Shown here: one piece after another, positions 27,049 to 35,962 of the stretch
Numbering within the stretch: position 1 is the first letter of the stretch
Layout: each line of letters opens with the position of its first letter
DNA from: an uncultured Collinsella sp.
GTDB lineage: Bacteria > Actinomycetota > Coriobacteriia > Coriobacteriales > Coriobacteriaceae
DNA: 64,000 nucleotides
NCBI GenBank assembly: GCA_958353395.1
Contig: CATWSG010000006.1
Location: forward strand, 22,430 to 86,429
Direction: 5' to 3'
The notes under the pieces: generated by a model
Seen by the model: only the letters and a program-made list of their open reading frames with translations
Told to the model about the DNA's origin: nothing
The model's database searches: none
Program-made: the position numbers and the translations under genes

Positions 27049-27762
27049 CTAGCCTTGGGTGACCAGGCGGTAGCCGATGCCTACGTGGGTTTGGATATAG
27101 CGGGGATGCGCGGGGTCGGACTCGATCTTCTTACGCAACGTGCCCATAAAGACACGCAGGCTCGCCAGGTCGCTCTTAGTTGCCGTGCCCCAAATCTCGT
27201 GCAGGATAAACTGGTGCGTCAGCACCTTGTCGGCGTTATGCGCCAGCAGGCACAGGAGCTTGTACTCGATCGGCGTCAGATGCAGCTCCTCGCCATCCAT
27301 CGTGGCGATGCCGGCATCAAAATCGATATGCAGCTCACCGGTATCGAACGAGCCCTCGGAGGCAACGCCGCCCGTTTGTGCATACGAAAGGCGTCTGAGC
27401 GTCGTGCGAATGCGCGCGAGCAGCTCCTCGACCGAAAACGGCTTGGTCAGATAGTCGTCGGCACCGGCATCGAGCGCGCGGATTTTGTCCGCATCCTCGC
27501 TGCGCGCCGAGACCACGATAATCGGCATGCCCGACCATGCGCGCACCGACTCCACCACCTTGACGCCGTCCATATCGGGCAGGCCCAGATCGAGCAGCAC
27601 AATGCTCGGTGCCTGCGATGAGGCGGCGGCGATGGCGGCATGGGCGGTCTCCACGGCCATATGACGCAAGCCGTGCGCCTCGAGCGCGGCAACAATAAGG
27701 TTGCGGACGGCGGGATCGTCCTCAACGACCAAGATGAGCGGTTTTACGGCAGAGTTCGGCAC
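27049..27762 (-). CDS. KdpE-like OmpR-family response regulator
   Basis: A 237-residue response regulator. The receiver domain has the acidic pocket VEDD (residues 13-16), the phosphoacceptor Asp58 in LLDLGLPDMDG, Thr/Ser in VVSARSEDADK, and Lys in YLTKPFSVEE. The C-terminal winged helix resembles KdpE (LTPIEYKLLCLLAHNADKVL). The GTG at 27762 has AAGGAG. It begins 4 bases after the sensor-kinase stop codon, so it is coupled to that gene. With Kup upstream, a role in potassium control is likely. Confidence 0.92.
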   Translation of the reverse strand: MPNSAVKPLILVVEDDPAVRNLIVAALEAHGLRHMAVETAHAAIAAASSQAPSIVLLDLGLPDMDGVKVVESVRAWSGMPIIVVSARSEDADKIRALDAGADDYLTKPFSVEELLARIRTTLRRLSYAQTGGVASEGSFDTGELHIDFDAGIATMDGEELHLTPIEYKLLCLLAHNADKVLTHQFILHEIWGTATKSDLASLRVFMGTLRKKIESDPAHPRYIQTHVGIGYRLVTQG

Positions 27763-27766
27763 AGCG

Positions 27767-29392
27767 CTACTCCTTATCAAACGAAACGTCGGCGACGGGA
27801 AGCTCAATCGTAAAGACCGAGCCGTGCGGGTCCGCCGCGGCAACCTCTATGCTACCGCCATGCGCCAGCGCAATGGAGCGGCAGAGCGAAAGACCCAGGC
27901 CCACGCTGCGATGGCTGTCGGCAAGACCGTGGTTGGCGGTGTAGAACGACTCAAAGATTCGCTCGCGGTCCTCGGGCGCAATGCCCGGGCCGTCATCGGC
28001 CACCGAGCACGCCACGCGTCCATCGTCGACGCTAATCGAAATCATGATATGCGAGCCTGCGGGCGTATAGGTGATGGCGTTGTTCACCAGATTGACCACC
28101 AGCTGCACCATCAGGCGCGCATCGACGTTGACGAGCGCCGGCTCATCGCACGCCACCACCTTAAGGTCGTGCTCGCGCACGGCAGGGTTCACGTGGCGCA
28201 GCGCCTCCTCCACGATATCGTCCATGAGCTCGAGCGTGGTCGACAGGCGCATACCGCCGCCCTCGAGCTTGGTGATGGCGAGCAGGTTCTCGACGGTGGC
28301 GTTGAGCCATTGCGCATCCGAGCGAATGGACAAGAGCAGGCCGCGGCGCGTTTGGGCGTCGAGCACGGCGGTGCCGGTCGAGCCCTGGTCGAGCAGCACA
28401 TCGGCATTACCCGAAATACTGGTGAGCGGCGTGCGCAGGTCGTGCGAGATGGAGCGCAGCAGGTTGGCGCGCAGCTGCTCATTTTTGGCAAGCACCGCCG
28501 CCTCCTCGCGGGCCTCCATGGCGCGGGCGCGATCGAGCGCCAGCTCGCCTTCGCTCACGATAGCATCGGCAAGCGTCCGCTCCTCGTGCGTCAGCACGTC
28601 GGGCTCGGCAACGATAGCCAGCACGCCCACCACCGAGGCGGGGTCGCCCGAGCGCGCGAAGCCGTCGCCTGTGCGAACCGTCAGGTAGATGCCATAAAAC
28701 GCCGAGCCGCCGAACGTAGCATCGAGCGGCGTTCCCACATAGGCGGACGCCGAGAGCCGCGGTGGCATCTGCGGCGCCAGCTCGTGCACCGGCGCGGCAT
28801 CGCCCACGGCCGTGTATGTCGCACGCGGCAGCAGGTCATCGCCCTCGGCGTCGGCGCTGTACCACACGACCGGACAGCCCGAAAGACGCGCCAGCTGCGT
28901 GGCCATGGCGTGAACGATCTGCTGCTCGTCGGCGCAGCGCTGCAACATGCGATTGGTCTCGAGCACCATATGCGTGCGGCGGTCGCTGGCGGCAGCCTGC
29001 GCCAAAGCGCGACGCAGGGCCAAGGCAATCGAGCTCGACACAAGCGAGACCACAAACATGATGAAGAACATGCCGGGATAGCCGCGGTCGATAAACGACA
29101 GCAAGTAGCGCGGGTCGACAAACAAGAAGTTGTAGAGCGCCACGGCGGCAGCCGAGCTCAGCAAGCAATACAGGCGACTGCAGGTAAAGAATGCGCACAG
29201 CTGAACGGCGAACACATAGACGATCATGATGCTCGGCGCGAGACCCGGATGGTCGAGCAGCGCGCCCACAATCGTCGCCGCGACCAGCAGCCCCACCGAT
29301 ACGCAGGCGTCATACAGAGGAGTGCGGCGCGTCAGCGTTGTGCGCCGCCACCAAAAGCTATCGGCAATATCGCCGTCCGTACGGACGTCCAT
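27767..29392 (-). CDS. KdpD-like sensor histidine kinase lacking the KdpD/Usp input domain
   Basis: A 541-residue membrane kinase. About residues 25-130 hold four membrane spans of the DUF4118 type (including LYNFLFVDPRYLLSF). A GAF-like region runs from about 145 to 290. HisKA has the phosphoacceptor His317 in SISHDLRTPL, and the HATPase has the N box NLVNNAITYTP and ADDGPGI / GLGLSLCRSI. The roughly 370-residue N-terminal KdpD and Usp domains of classical KdpD are absent. It forms a pair with the KdpE-like gene. Confidence 0.92.
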   Translation of the reverse strand: MDVRTDGDIADSFWWRRTTLTRRTPLYDACVSVGLLVAATIVGALLDHPGLAPSIMIVYVFAVQLCAFFTCSRLYCLLSSAAAVALYNFLFVDPRYLLSFIDRGYPGMFFIMFVVSLVSSSIALALRRALAQAAASDRRTHMVLETNRMLQRCADEQQIVHAMATQLARLSGCPVVWYSADAEGDDLLPRATYTAVGDAAPVHELAPQMPPRLSASAYVGTPLDATFGGSAFYGIYLTVRTGDGFARSGDPASVVGVLAIVAEPDVLTHEERTLADAIVSEGELALDRARAMEAREEAAVLAKNEQLRANLLRSISHDLRTPLTSISGNADVLLDQGSTGTAVLDAQTRRGLLLSIRSDAQWLNATVENLLAITKLEGGGMRLSTTLELMDDIVEEALRHVNPAVREHDLKVVACDEPALVNVDARLMVQLVVNLVNNAITYTPAGSHIMISISVDDGRVACSVADDGPGIAPEDRERIFESFYTANHGLADSHRSVGLGLSLCRSIALAHGGSIEVAAADPHGSVFTIELPVADVSFDKE

Positions 29393-29420
29393 CAGCGTTC
29401 CGCCCCTCTCTCAAAAACAA

Positions 29421-29459
29421 AAACCACCACAAAGGGGACAGGCACCTTTGTGGTGGTTT
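29421..29459. repeat. R4-related perfect hairpin
   Basis: AAACCACCACAAAGG-GGACAGGCA-CCTTTGTGGTGGTTT is a perfect 15-base stem with the GGGACAG loop core, followed by a partial direct copy (CCTTGTGGTGGTT). It lies between the 64-residue gene and the kinase gene, so it could partly uncouple them. Confidence 0.75.
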
Positions 29460-29505
29460 CCCCTTGTGGTGGTTCCAAGTGTAAAGCCTTTGCAACCTGC
29501 GGACG

Positions 29506-29700
29506 TTAGACAAACAGCACGTGCGCGAGCAGTGCGCACACGCACGCCGCGACAAGCACCGTCACCACGATCGAAATCACGCGGTCGGCCATGTCCATGT
29601 TGGCCCGATTCGTAAAGAACCGATCTTCGGCAGCATCGGCGCGTACCTCACGCACCAGCTCGGTCGCAAGATCGCAACCGTCAAGCACCTTTGCATCCAT
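29506..29700 (-). CDS. Small membrane protein between kup and the KdpD-like kinase
   Basis: A 64-residue protein. About 35 charged residues (MDAKVLDGCDLATELVREV...) are followed by one C-terminal membrane span (VISIVVTVLVAACVCALLAHVLF). The ATG at 29700 has a strong GGGAGGAAA site. I know no family for it. Its place between a potassium transporter and a KdpD-like kinase suggests a small regulator or link between the two. Confidence 0.7.
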   Translation of the reverse strand: MDAKVLDGCDLATELVREVRADAAEDRFFTNRANMDMADRVISIVVTVLVAACVCALLAHVLFV

Positions 29701-29769
29701 GGTTTCCTCCCAGGACTCAATCCCCGTCAATACAAGCCCGCCCGTTCGCAGACAAACCTCGAGCGTCGA

Positions 29770-31797
29770 CTACGGGCGCTCGTTGGGGGCCAGGCGCTGC
29801 ATCTTGTTCACGGCCTTGAACTTGGTGAACAGCGGCACGTACTCAAAGCTCACGTTGGAGTTCTCCAGGCCATACCAACGCGCAGGCGTGCCGGCGGCGC
29901 GGCGGATGATGTACTTGAGCGTGATGGCCGTGCGCTCGCTGGGCTCCACGTCGCTTTCGGGCGCCAGAAGCTTACGAATCAGGACGAACTTGAACGTACC
30001 GATGTTGCCCGGATCCTTGTAGACCGAGTAGTCATGCGTCTGCGCCGGCAGCTCGCCGGTGGCGGCCAGGTCCTGAACGACCTGACGCAGGTAAGCATTG
30101 ACGCGCTGGTTGATCTTGTAGCCCAGGTACAGATGCACGCGGAACACGTAGTCGGTGCCGAACGTCTCGACCGAATAGGCAAAGGTGTGCGGTTCGTCCA
30201 TGGTCTCGACATTCACAAACCACCAGGCGCGGGCGCGCTTGGGATGCTTGTCCAAGATCGAGTAGACGATATCACGGTCGATGTAATCGGTATGGGTGTC
30301 CTTGGTCAGGTACACGATGTTGTCGCTCAGGCGCTCGTAGCGATCGTCATCGCGCAGGCGCTTGAGCTGCGGCAGGTAGCTGCGCAGCGGCAGCAGCGTA
30401 AACTGGCGCTGCTCAACAGCCGTACCGTTGTACCAGCACACCATGATGCCCATGATGAGTGCAGCCATGAGGATGGTGAAGTAGCCGCCGTGGAAGAACT
30501 TGGTGAGCGAGCTCACGAAGAAGAAGCCTTCGAGCAAAAGGAAGAAGGCCGCGAAGATCCACGGAGCAACCTTGAGCTTGCGCTCCTCGTGCAGGTAGAA
30601 GAAGAGCAGCAGCGTGGTGCACATCATAGTCAGCGTAATGGCAAGGCCGTACGCGGCTTCCATATGCGCCGAGTTCTGGAACAGCAGCACCACGATGACG
30701 CAGCCGACAAGCATGACGTTGTTGACCATGGGGATGTAGAGCTGGCCCTTGGTCTCGGCAGGGTAGAAGACCTGCATGTGCGGCATGAGGTCCAGACGGC
30801 TGGCCTCGGACACCAGCGAAAATGCGCCGGTGATGAGCGCCTGCGAGGCAATGATGGCCGCGACGGTGGAAAGGCCGACGGCAAACGGGCGCAGGCCCGG
30901 GGCGAGCATCTGGTAGAACGGGTTGAGGTCGGCAATGCCCATGAGCTCGGGGTTGGCAGCGTTGTTCATAAGCCAAGCGCCCTGGCCCATATAGGAAAGC
31001 AGCAGGCAGCACTTAACGAACGGCCAGGTAGCGTAGATGTTGCCGCGGCCGACGTGGCCCATGTCGGAGTAGAGCGCCTCGGCACCGGTGGTGGCGAGGA
31101 AGCAGCTGCCCAGAATCATGATGCCCGCGTGGTTGTTGGGGCTCAGCAAAAAGGCGATGCCGCGCACCGGGTTGAGGCACAGCAGCACGGCGGGGTGCTG
31201 GAAGACGAAGAACAGACCCGTGCCGCCCAGGAACAGGAACCACAGCGTCATGATGGGGCCAAAGGCGTGACCGATCTTGGCCGTACCGATGCGCTGTACC
31301 AAGAAGAGCACGATGATGATGGCGAGCGTAATGGCGACGACGCGGCCCTGGTCATCGCCCAGCACGGCATGGACCGCCGGGATAGTGCGCAGGCCCTCGA
31401 TGGCCGTGGTAACGGTAACGGCCGGCGTCAGGATGCCGTCGGCGAGCAACGCGGCGCCACCCAGCATGGCGGGGATGATAAGCCACTTGCCGCAACGCTT
31501 GACCAGGCTGTACAGGGCAAAGATGCCGCCCTCGCCATGGTTATCGGCGCGCAGCGAGATGAGCACATACTTGATGGTGGTCAGCAGCGTGACCGTCCAC
31601 ACGACAAGGGAGAGCGCGCCGAGCACGAACTCCTCCGTGACGCTTCCGATGCCGCCGTTGCCGGCAACGAGCGCCTTGGTTACATACATAGGGCTGGTGC
31701 CGATATCGCCGTACACCACGCCCAGCGTGACGAGCATCGCCGAGATGCTCACAGGAATCGCAGCGTGCGAGGCTGCCTCCTTGGCCTTTTGTTCCAT
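29770..31797 (-). CDS. kup: KUP-family potassium uptake transporter
   Basis: A 675-residue K+/H+ symporter of the KUP/HAK/KT family. The signature GVVYGDIGTSPMYV sits near residue 27, with about 12 membrane spans up to residue 450 and a long cytoplasmic C-terminal domain. The ATG at 31797 has GGGAGGAAA upstream. A -10 box TATAAT on the minus strand (31833-31838) lies 36 bases before the start. It is first in the potassium cluster. Confidence 0.94.
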   Translation of the reverse strand: MEQKAKEAASHAAIPVSISAMLVTLGVVYGDIGTSPMYVTKALVAGNGGIGSVTEEFVLGALSLVVWTVTLLTTIKYVLISLRADNHGEGGIFALYSLVKRCGKWLIIPAMLGGAALLADGILTPAVTVTTAIEGLRTIPAVHAVLGDDQGRVVAITLAIIIVLFLVQRIGTAKIGHAFGPIMTLWFLFLGGTGLFFVFQHPAVLLCLNPVRGIAFLLSPNNHAGIMILGSCFLATTGAEALYSDMGHVGRGNIYATWPFVKCCLLLSYMGQGAWLMNNAANPELMGIADLNPFYQMLAPGLRPFAVGLSTVAAIIASQALITGAFSLVSEASRLDLMPHMQVFYPAETKGQLYIPMVNNVMLVGCVIVVLLFQNSAHMEAAYGLAITLTMMCTTLLLFFYLHEERKLKVAPWIFAAFFLLLEGFFFVSSLTKFFHGGYFTILMAALIMGIMVCWYNGTAVEQRQFTLLPLRSYLPQLKRLRDDDRYERLSDNIVYLTKDTHTDYIDRDIVYSILDKHPKRARAWWFVNVETMDEPHTFAYSVETFGTDYVFRVHLYLGYKINQRVNAYLRQVVQDLAATGELPAQTHDYSVYKDPGNIGTFKFVLIRKLLAPESDVEPSERTAITLKYIIRRAAGTPARWYGLENSNVSFEYVPLFTKFKAVNKMQRLAPNERP

Positions 31798-31832
31798 AAG
31801 CCGGTTTCCTCCCAACTTTAATGTTCGAAGGG

Positions 31833-31838
31833 ATTATA
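31833..31838 (-). promoter_or_regulatory. -10 box upstream of kup
   Basis: A perfect TATAAT read on the minus strand, inside ACCTATAATCCC. No convincing -35 box is seen at 17 bases. No riboswitch fold was recognised in the 150-base leader. Confidence 0.4.
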
Positions 31839-31920
31839 GGTAATCGGCCCATGTTTTAATGCACTGTTTTCCCAGCTAGATAAAGATTTATACAGTCTTT
31901 AGGCCACCGCGGCGATATGG

Positions 31921-31960
31921 AATGTGACAAAGGGACTGTCCCCTTGTCCATTTGTCATTT
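31921..31960. repeat. GGGAC-type palindrome (family R4), copy 3
   Basis: AATGTGACAAAGGGAC-TGT-CCCCTTGTCCATTTGTCATT overlaps the last codons and stop of the nitroreductase gene. A small duplication is seen in the right arm. Confidence 0.7.
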
Positions 31961-32830
31961 TCCGAGCCAGTTTTTGAACCACCACTCCATGGATCGGCTC
32001 ATCTCGGCCATAAAGGGGCTCGTGTGCTTGCGGGTGTAGATGTCCACGACGCGCTCCCCCACCTCGCGGGCATGCGGACGGAACATCGCATCCATCTCGG
32101 CCACCTGTGCATCCATGGTCGCGGCATCCGCACGGCAGTAGCGCTCCTCGTGCACCAGGTTCACCACGGGATGCGCAATGGCCGAACGCTCCTTACGGGG
32201 CGTGCCGATGATGAGCATCGACAGCGGCATGGTATAGGGCGGCAGATCGAGCAGCTCGGCAACTTCCTCGGCATTCTCGACGATATCACCGATATAGCAG
32301 CTCCCCAGGCCCAGGGCCTCGGCGGCAACCACGGCGTTTTGCGCGGCGATCACGGCATCCTGAGCCGCGATGGCAAAGTCGCCCAAACCCGGCGCGCGGC
32401 GGGGCGCCTTGCCCGTACGCTCGACAAACTCGGGCTCAAAGCAGCCCACGTGCTCAAACAGATCGATCCACTTGGCATAGTCGACCACAAATATAAGTGC
32501 CCAGGGCGCCTTGGCGATCATGGGCTGGTGGTCGCACAGGTCGGCCAGGCGGTCGAGCGTTGCCTGCTCGCGGATGCTCACGATGGAATACATCATCATG
32601 GCGCCCGCCGACGGCGCGCGGCTCGCCGCATGCAAGATCGCCGCCCGCTGCTCGTCGGTCACCGCCACGGGACGGTCGTCGTCATCACGCGCGAAGGCAC
32701 GCGTGGACGAGCGGTGTTCCAAGATGTCCAGCGCCGCGTTGCCCGTAGTCTCGACCGGATAGCCGCCCGCGTCCACGCCCACAGCTCCGCCGCAGTACTC
32801 AGTGCCCGTCATACAAACCTGCTCGCCCAT
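31955..32830 (-). CDS. Nitroreductase-family protein
   Basis: A 291-residue flavoprotein of the nitroreductase superfamily. The FMN-binding RSSTRAF motif lies near residue 41, with SRAPSAGAMMMYSI and GLGSCYIGDI further on. It is longer than usual (about 200), with a 35-residue N-terminal extension and a C-terminal extension of about 60 residues ending MEWWFKNWLGK. It probably reduces nitro compounds or quinones with NAD(P)H. It is divergent from the LtaS-like gene, with a 213-base gap that holds both promoters. Confidence 0.88.
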   Translation of the reverse strand: MGEQVCMTGTEYCGGAVGVDAGGYPVETTGNAALDILEHRSSTRAFARDDDDRPVAVTDEQRAAILHAASRAPSAGAMMMYSIVSIREQATLDRLADLCDHQPMIAKAPWALIFVVDYAKWIDLFEHVGCFEPEFVERTGKAPRRAPGLGDFAIAAQDAVIAAQNAVVAAEALGLGSCYIGDIVENAEEVAELLDLPPYTMPLSMLIIGTPRKERSAIAHPVVNLVHEERYCRADAATMDAQVAEMDAMFRPHAREVGERVVDIYTRKHTSPFMAEMSRSMEWWFKNWLGK

Positions 32831-33043
32831 AGCTCTATCCTCGCTAATTCTTTAAGAAGCCTTTACGTTTCCGTGTAATTCCCGTCCATTATCGCGCAGG
32901 CCGCCACTACATTGCGCCACACCGCCGCACGTGCGCGTTAATATGGCTGGTTGTTGTGCGCAGCCACCAATTGCAGCGCATATCTTGGTAACAATCGGGT
33001 AAACCCCCGCTTTCGTACGTTTTAGTTTGTGAGGAGTCTCAGC

Positions 33044-35344
33044 ATGTTCGCTGCCGCCATCTCGCTCGTCGGTCTTGCGGCGACCGTCTACCTTGTCTTG
33101 CGCGAGGCCAAGGCCATTCGCGCTCAGTCGGGCACCGTTGCCAAAAGCGCTCTTGGGTGGAGCGTCGTCTTCGGCCTGTTCCAGGTCTTTTTGACTATTT
33201 GGGGCGCCATTGGCCTCGTCGCCCAAAACGAGCCGCTCGCCTTTGTGATGCTCATCCTGACCAACGCCATCCTCACCGGATGCGCCTGGGCCAGCATCGC
33301 CCGCGATCGCATCGCCCCGCGCGTCTTTGCGTTCGCCAAGCCCGACGCCCCCGCCCCCACCGGCAAGCTCGCCCGCCTGCGCGGCGCCTTTGTGGGCAAA
33401 CCACTCGTCGCCGCCGTCCTGTGCCTGCTGCTCGCCGGCGTCTTTGCGCTGCTGGGCATGGAGGTCTCGTCCAACCACGACTTTACCTGGGTCTACCCCC
33501 TGTGCATCCTGCTCGAGTGGGCCATCATCACCACGCTCATGGTCGGCCTGTTCTTCCTGTTCCAGCGCCACGGTGCAGCTCCCGCGGTCCTGGCCTTTGC
33601 CCTCTTTGTCCTGGGCATTGCCGAGTTCTTCGTCATCACGTTTAAATCCATGCCCATCCAGCCGGGCGACCTTTCGGCCATCTCCACCGCCGCCGCGGTC
33701 GCCGGCACCGGCTACACCTTCTCCATCTCGCTGTTCTGCGTGCTGTCCATGGGCTTTACCGCCATCGCTATGCTGCTGTGCGAGTACGCCGGCCTGGTGG
33801 CACCGCACCGTCAGAAGGGCGCCGCCAACGCCAAGCGCATGCTGCTCACCAACCTGCTCGTCGCCGTGCTGTGCCTGGGCGGTGTGACCGCACACGTCAC
33901 GCTCATCGACTACTACAACACCCTCGGCATCACCGTCTACACCTGGCGCCCGCTCGAGAGCTACTGGCGCGAGGGCTATCTGCCTGCCTTTATTAGTGCG
34001 GCACAGTCCATCAAGCCGCCCAAACCCGCCGATTACTCCGTCGACGACGCCAAGGCCACGCTCAAAAAGTACGCCAAGGCCTACGACAAGTCCGACGCTG
34101 CCAAGAGCGACGAGCGCACCGCCGCAAAGGAGCAGTTCGACAGCGAGAAGCCCACGGTCATCGCCATCATGAACGAGACCTTCTCGGATCTTTCGATCTA
34201 TCAGGAGATGCGCGCCGGCTACGAGGGCCCGCAGTACTTTAAGAACCTGTCCGACTGCCTCAGCCGCGGCAAGCTCTATGTGAGCGCCTACGGCGGCGGT
34301 ACCGCCAATACCGAGTTTGAGTTTATGACCGGCAACTCCATGGCCAACCTGGGCTCGGGCGTGTACCCCTACACCATCTACAACATGGAGACGACCGGGA
34401 ACCTGGCAGAGCAGTTCAAATCGCTCGGCTATTCCACCACGGCTATGCACCCCAACCACGCGACCAACTGGAACCGCGAGAACGTCTACAAGGACTTTGG
34501 TTTTGACCAGTTCCTGTCCATCAACGATTTCCAGGGCGCCGATACCCTGCGCGGCATGGTGACCGACCAGGCTACCTACGACAAGATTCTTGAGCTGCTC
34601 AACCAGAACGCCGATCCGCAGTTTATCTTCGACGTGACCATGCAGAACCACTCGGGTTACGACACGGGCCTGCTGCCGGTCGACAAGCAGATGCACCTGA
34701 ACATCGACACGACCGACCTGGACGCCAAGACCGTCGAGGACGGCACGCTCTCCGATGTCGACGAGTACGTCTCGTGCATCGAGCAGTCCGACCAGGCGCT
34801 GCGCTACTTCCTCAACGCCTTGAGCAAGCTCGACCGCAAGGTGGTCGTGGTGTTCTGGGGCGATCACCAGCCGTTCTTCCCGTCCAAGTTCAACGATAAG
34901 TGGTTTACCGGCGAGGACGACGCTACGCATCAGGAGCGCCTGTGGCAGACCGACTACATCATCTGGGCCAACTACGACGTTGCCGGCTGCGACCAGACAA
35001 GCGAGGTCGACGACCTGTCCACCAACTACCTGTCCACGCAGCTTATGCAGCTGATCGGCGCACCGCTGACCGACTACCAGAAGGCGCACATGACGCTGCG
35101 CGAGTCGCTGCCCGCCATCAACTCGGTGGGCTACGAGGACGCCAGCCTGCGCTGGGCGCTTTCCTCCAACGTCACCGGTGACGATGCCGCCGCCGCAGCC
35201 GCCACCAAGGCGCGCGAAGATTACGCCAAGATGCAGTACTACGAGATGTTCCGCGACGGCAAGAACGTGTACACCGAGCACTTCCAGACCGAGGCCAACG
35301 AGACCGACCCCAACCTGGCACCGGGTACGACCAAGATCAAGTAG
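33044..35344 (+). CDS. LtaS-type lipoteichoic acid synthase / sulfatase-fold phosphoglycerol transferase
   Basis: A 766-residue membrane enzyme. Five to six N-terminal spans occupy about residues 1-290, and the alkaline-phosphatase-fold catalytic domain lies outside, from about 365 to 720. Visible signatures are MNETFSDLS (metal-binding Glu), GGTANTEFEF with the Thr nucleophile near residue 420, and FWGDHQPF near the second metal site. It transfers glycerol phosphate or a related group onto a glycolipid-linked polymer. The ATG at 33044 has GAGGAG; a GTG at 33029 overlaps that site. Confidence 0.92.
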   Translation: MFAAAISLVGLAATVYLVLREAKAIRAQSGTVAKSALGWSVVFGLFQVFLTIWGAIGLVAQNEPLAFVMLILTNAILTGCAWASIARDRIAPRVFAFAKPDAPAPTGKLARLRGAFVGKPLVAAVLCLLLAGVFALLGMEVSSNHDFTWVYPLCILLEWAIITTLMVGLFFLFQRHGAAPAVLAFALFVLGIAEFFVITFKSMPIQPGDLSAISTAAAVAGTGYTFSISLFCVLSMGFTAIAMLLCEYAGLVAPHRQKGAANAKRMLLTNLLVAVLCLGGVTAHVTLIDYYNTLGITVYTWRPLESYWREGYLPAFISAAQSIKPPKPADYSVDDAKATLKKYAKAYDKSDAAKSDERTAAKEQFDSEKPTVIAIMNETFSDLSIYQEMRAGYEGPQYFKNLSDCLSRGKLYVSAYGGGTANTEFEFMTGNSMANLGSGVYPYTIYNMETTGNLAEQFKSLGYSTTAMHPNHATNWNRENVYKDFGFDQFLSINDFQGADTLRGMVTDQATYDKILELLNQNADPQFIFDVTMQNHSGYDTGLLPVDKQMHLNIDTTDLDAKTVEDGTLSDVDEYVSCIEQSDQALRYFLNALSKLDRKVVVVFWGDHQPFFPSKFNDKWFTGEDDATHQERLWQTDYIIWANYDVAGCDQTSEVDDLSTNYLSTQLMQLIGAPLTDYQKAHMTLRESLPAINSVGYEDASLRWALSSNVTGDDAAAAAATKAREDYAKMQYYEMFRDGKNVYTEHFQTEANETDPNLAPGTTKIK

Positions 35345-35364
35345 CGGGTCACTCATAACTGAAA

Positions 35365-35494
35365 CGTCTGTCCGGGCGGAGGCATATAAGGTTCCCTGCT
35401 CGGACAGTCCTGCGCAAGACGGGGGCCACATTAAGTGGCCCCCTTTGCGTGCGGAACTCGCGATGAACCTTATATGCCTCCGCCCGGACAGACG
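35365..35494 (-). repeat. Family R2 long palindrome, left copy
   Basis: A perfect outer stem of 29 bases (35366-35394 with 35465-35493, containing GGGCGGAGGCATATAAGG) encloses the hairpin GGGGGCCACATTAAGTGGCCCCC. The core matches the opposite strand of 40711-40785 almost base for base, while the outer stem sequence is different but still paired. It lies just after the LtaS-like gene. Confidence 0.85.
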
Positions 35495-35544
35495 CCCTGT
35501 TGTTGGAGCGCGGCTTGTCATGGGGGAATCTGCTGAACATATAT

Positions 35545-35585
35545 AAGTTGAAGGCCACGTCATGTGGCCTTCTTTGTTTGCGGAA
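35545..35585. repeat. Partial R2 inner hairpin
   Basis: AAGGCCACGTCATGTGGCCTT followed by CTTTGTTTGCGGAA. It resembles the inner hairpin and right shoulder of family R2 and runs straight into the first unit of the palindromic array. Confidence 0.65.
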
Positions 35586-35876
35586 AGTGTGTCCCGGAAT
35601 TCTTGTCTGGAATGGGATGCAGTTTCCGCTTGGGACCCGATTGGGAAAGTGCGTCCCACTTTGGGGGCTGATTCTGGGACGTGGTTTCCGGTTGGCTCTC
35701 ATTGGGAAAGTTCATCCCATTTCTCGGCCTAATTATGGGACGCAGTTTCCCGTTGAGGACCCTTTGGGAAAGTGCGTCCCGGTCTGGGCGCTCAAACTGG
35801 GATGGATTTTCCGGATGAGGGCTTGACGGAAAATGTGTCCCGTTCCGGGCGCTAATTGTGGGATGCAGTTTCCGCT
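35581..35876. repeat. Palindromic array family R1, locus 2 (5 units)
   Basis: Five units; GGAAA occurs at 35582, 35644, 35705, 35767 and 35828 (period 61-62). Each unit is an inverted pair of 15-base half-sites. Spacers inside and between units are both 15-16 bases, so the half-sites alternate evenly. The array lies just downstream of the large surface-protein gene. Confidence 0.88.
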
Positions 35877-35897
35877 TGCGGAGTCTCCACTCAACAG

Positions 35898-35937
35898 AAA
35901 ACCCGGGTGGCCTGTTTTTTGGCTACCCGGGTTTTTG
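35898..35937. terminator. Terminator downstream of the surface-protein gene
   Basis: AAAACCCGGGTGGCC / GGCTACCCGGGTTTTT with a T-rich loop, A-rich on one side and T-rich on the other. It works for the minus-strand surface gene and possibly both ways. Confidence 0.8.
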
Positions 35938-35962
35938 GGTTGTCGATATGTTCGACTGGCTA

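Noticed and set aside
31798..31954. c-di-AMP riboswitch in the kup leader
   Set aside because: The leader is only about 150 bases, and I could not recognise the ydaO-type or other potassium-linked riboswitch motifs.
32852..35659. 935-codon minus-strand frame
   Set aside because: Antisense to the LtaS-like gene. Its N-terminal part reads through R2 and R1 repeats (ARKGGHLMWPPSCAGL), a typical repeat-derived false protein.
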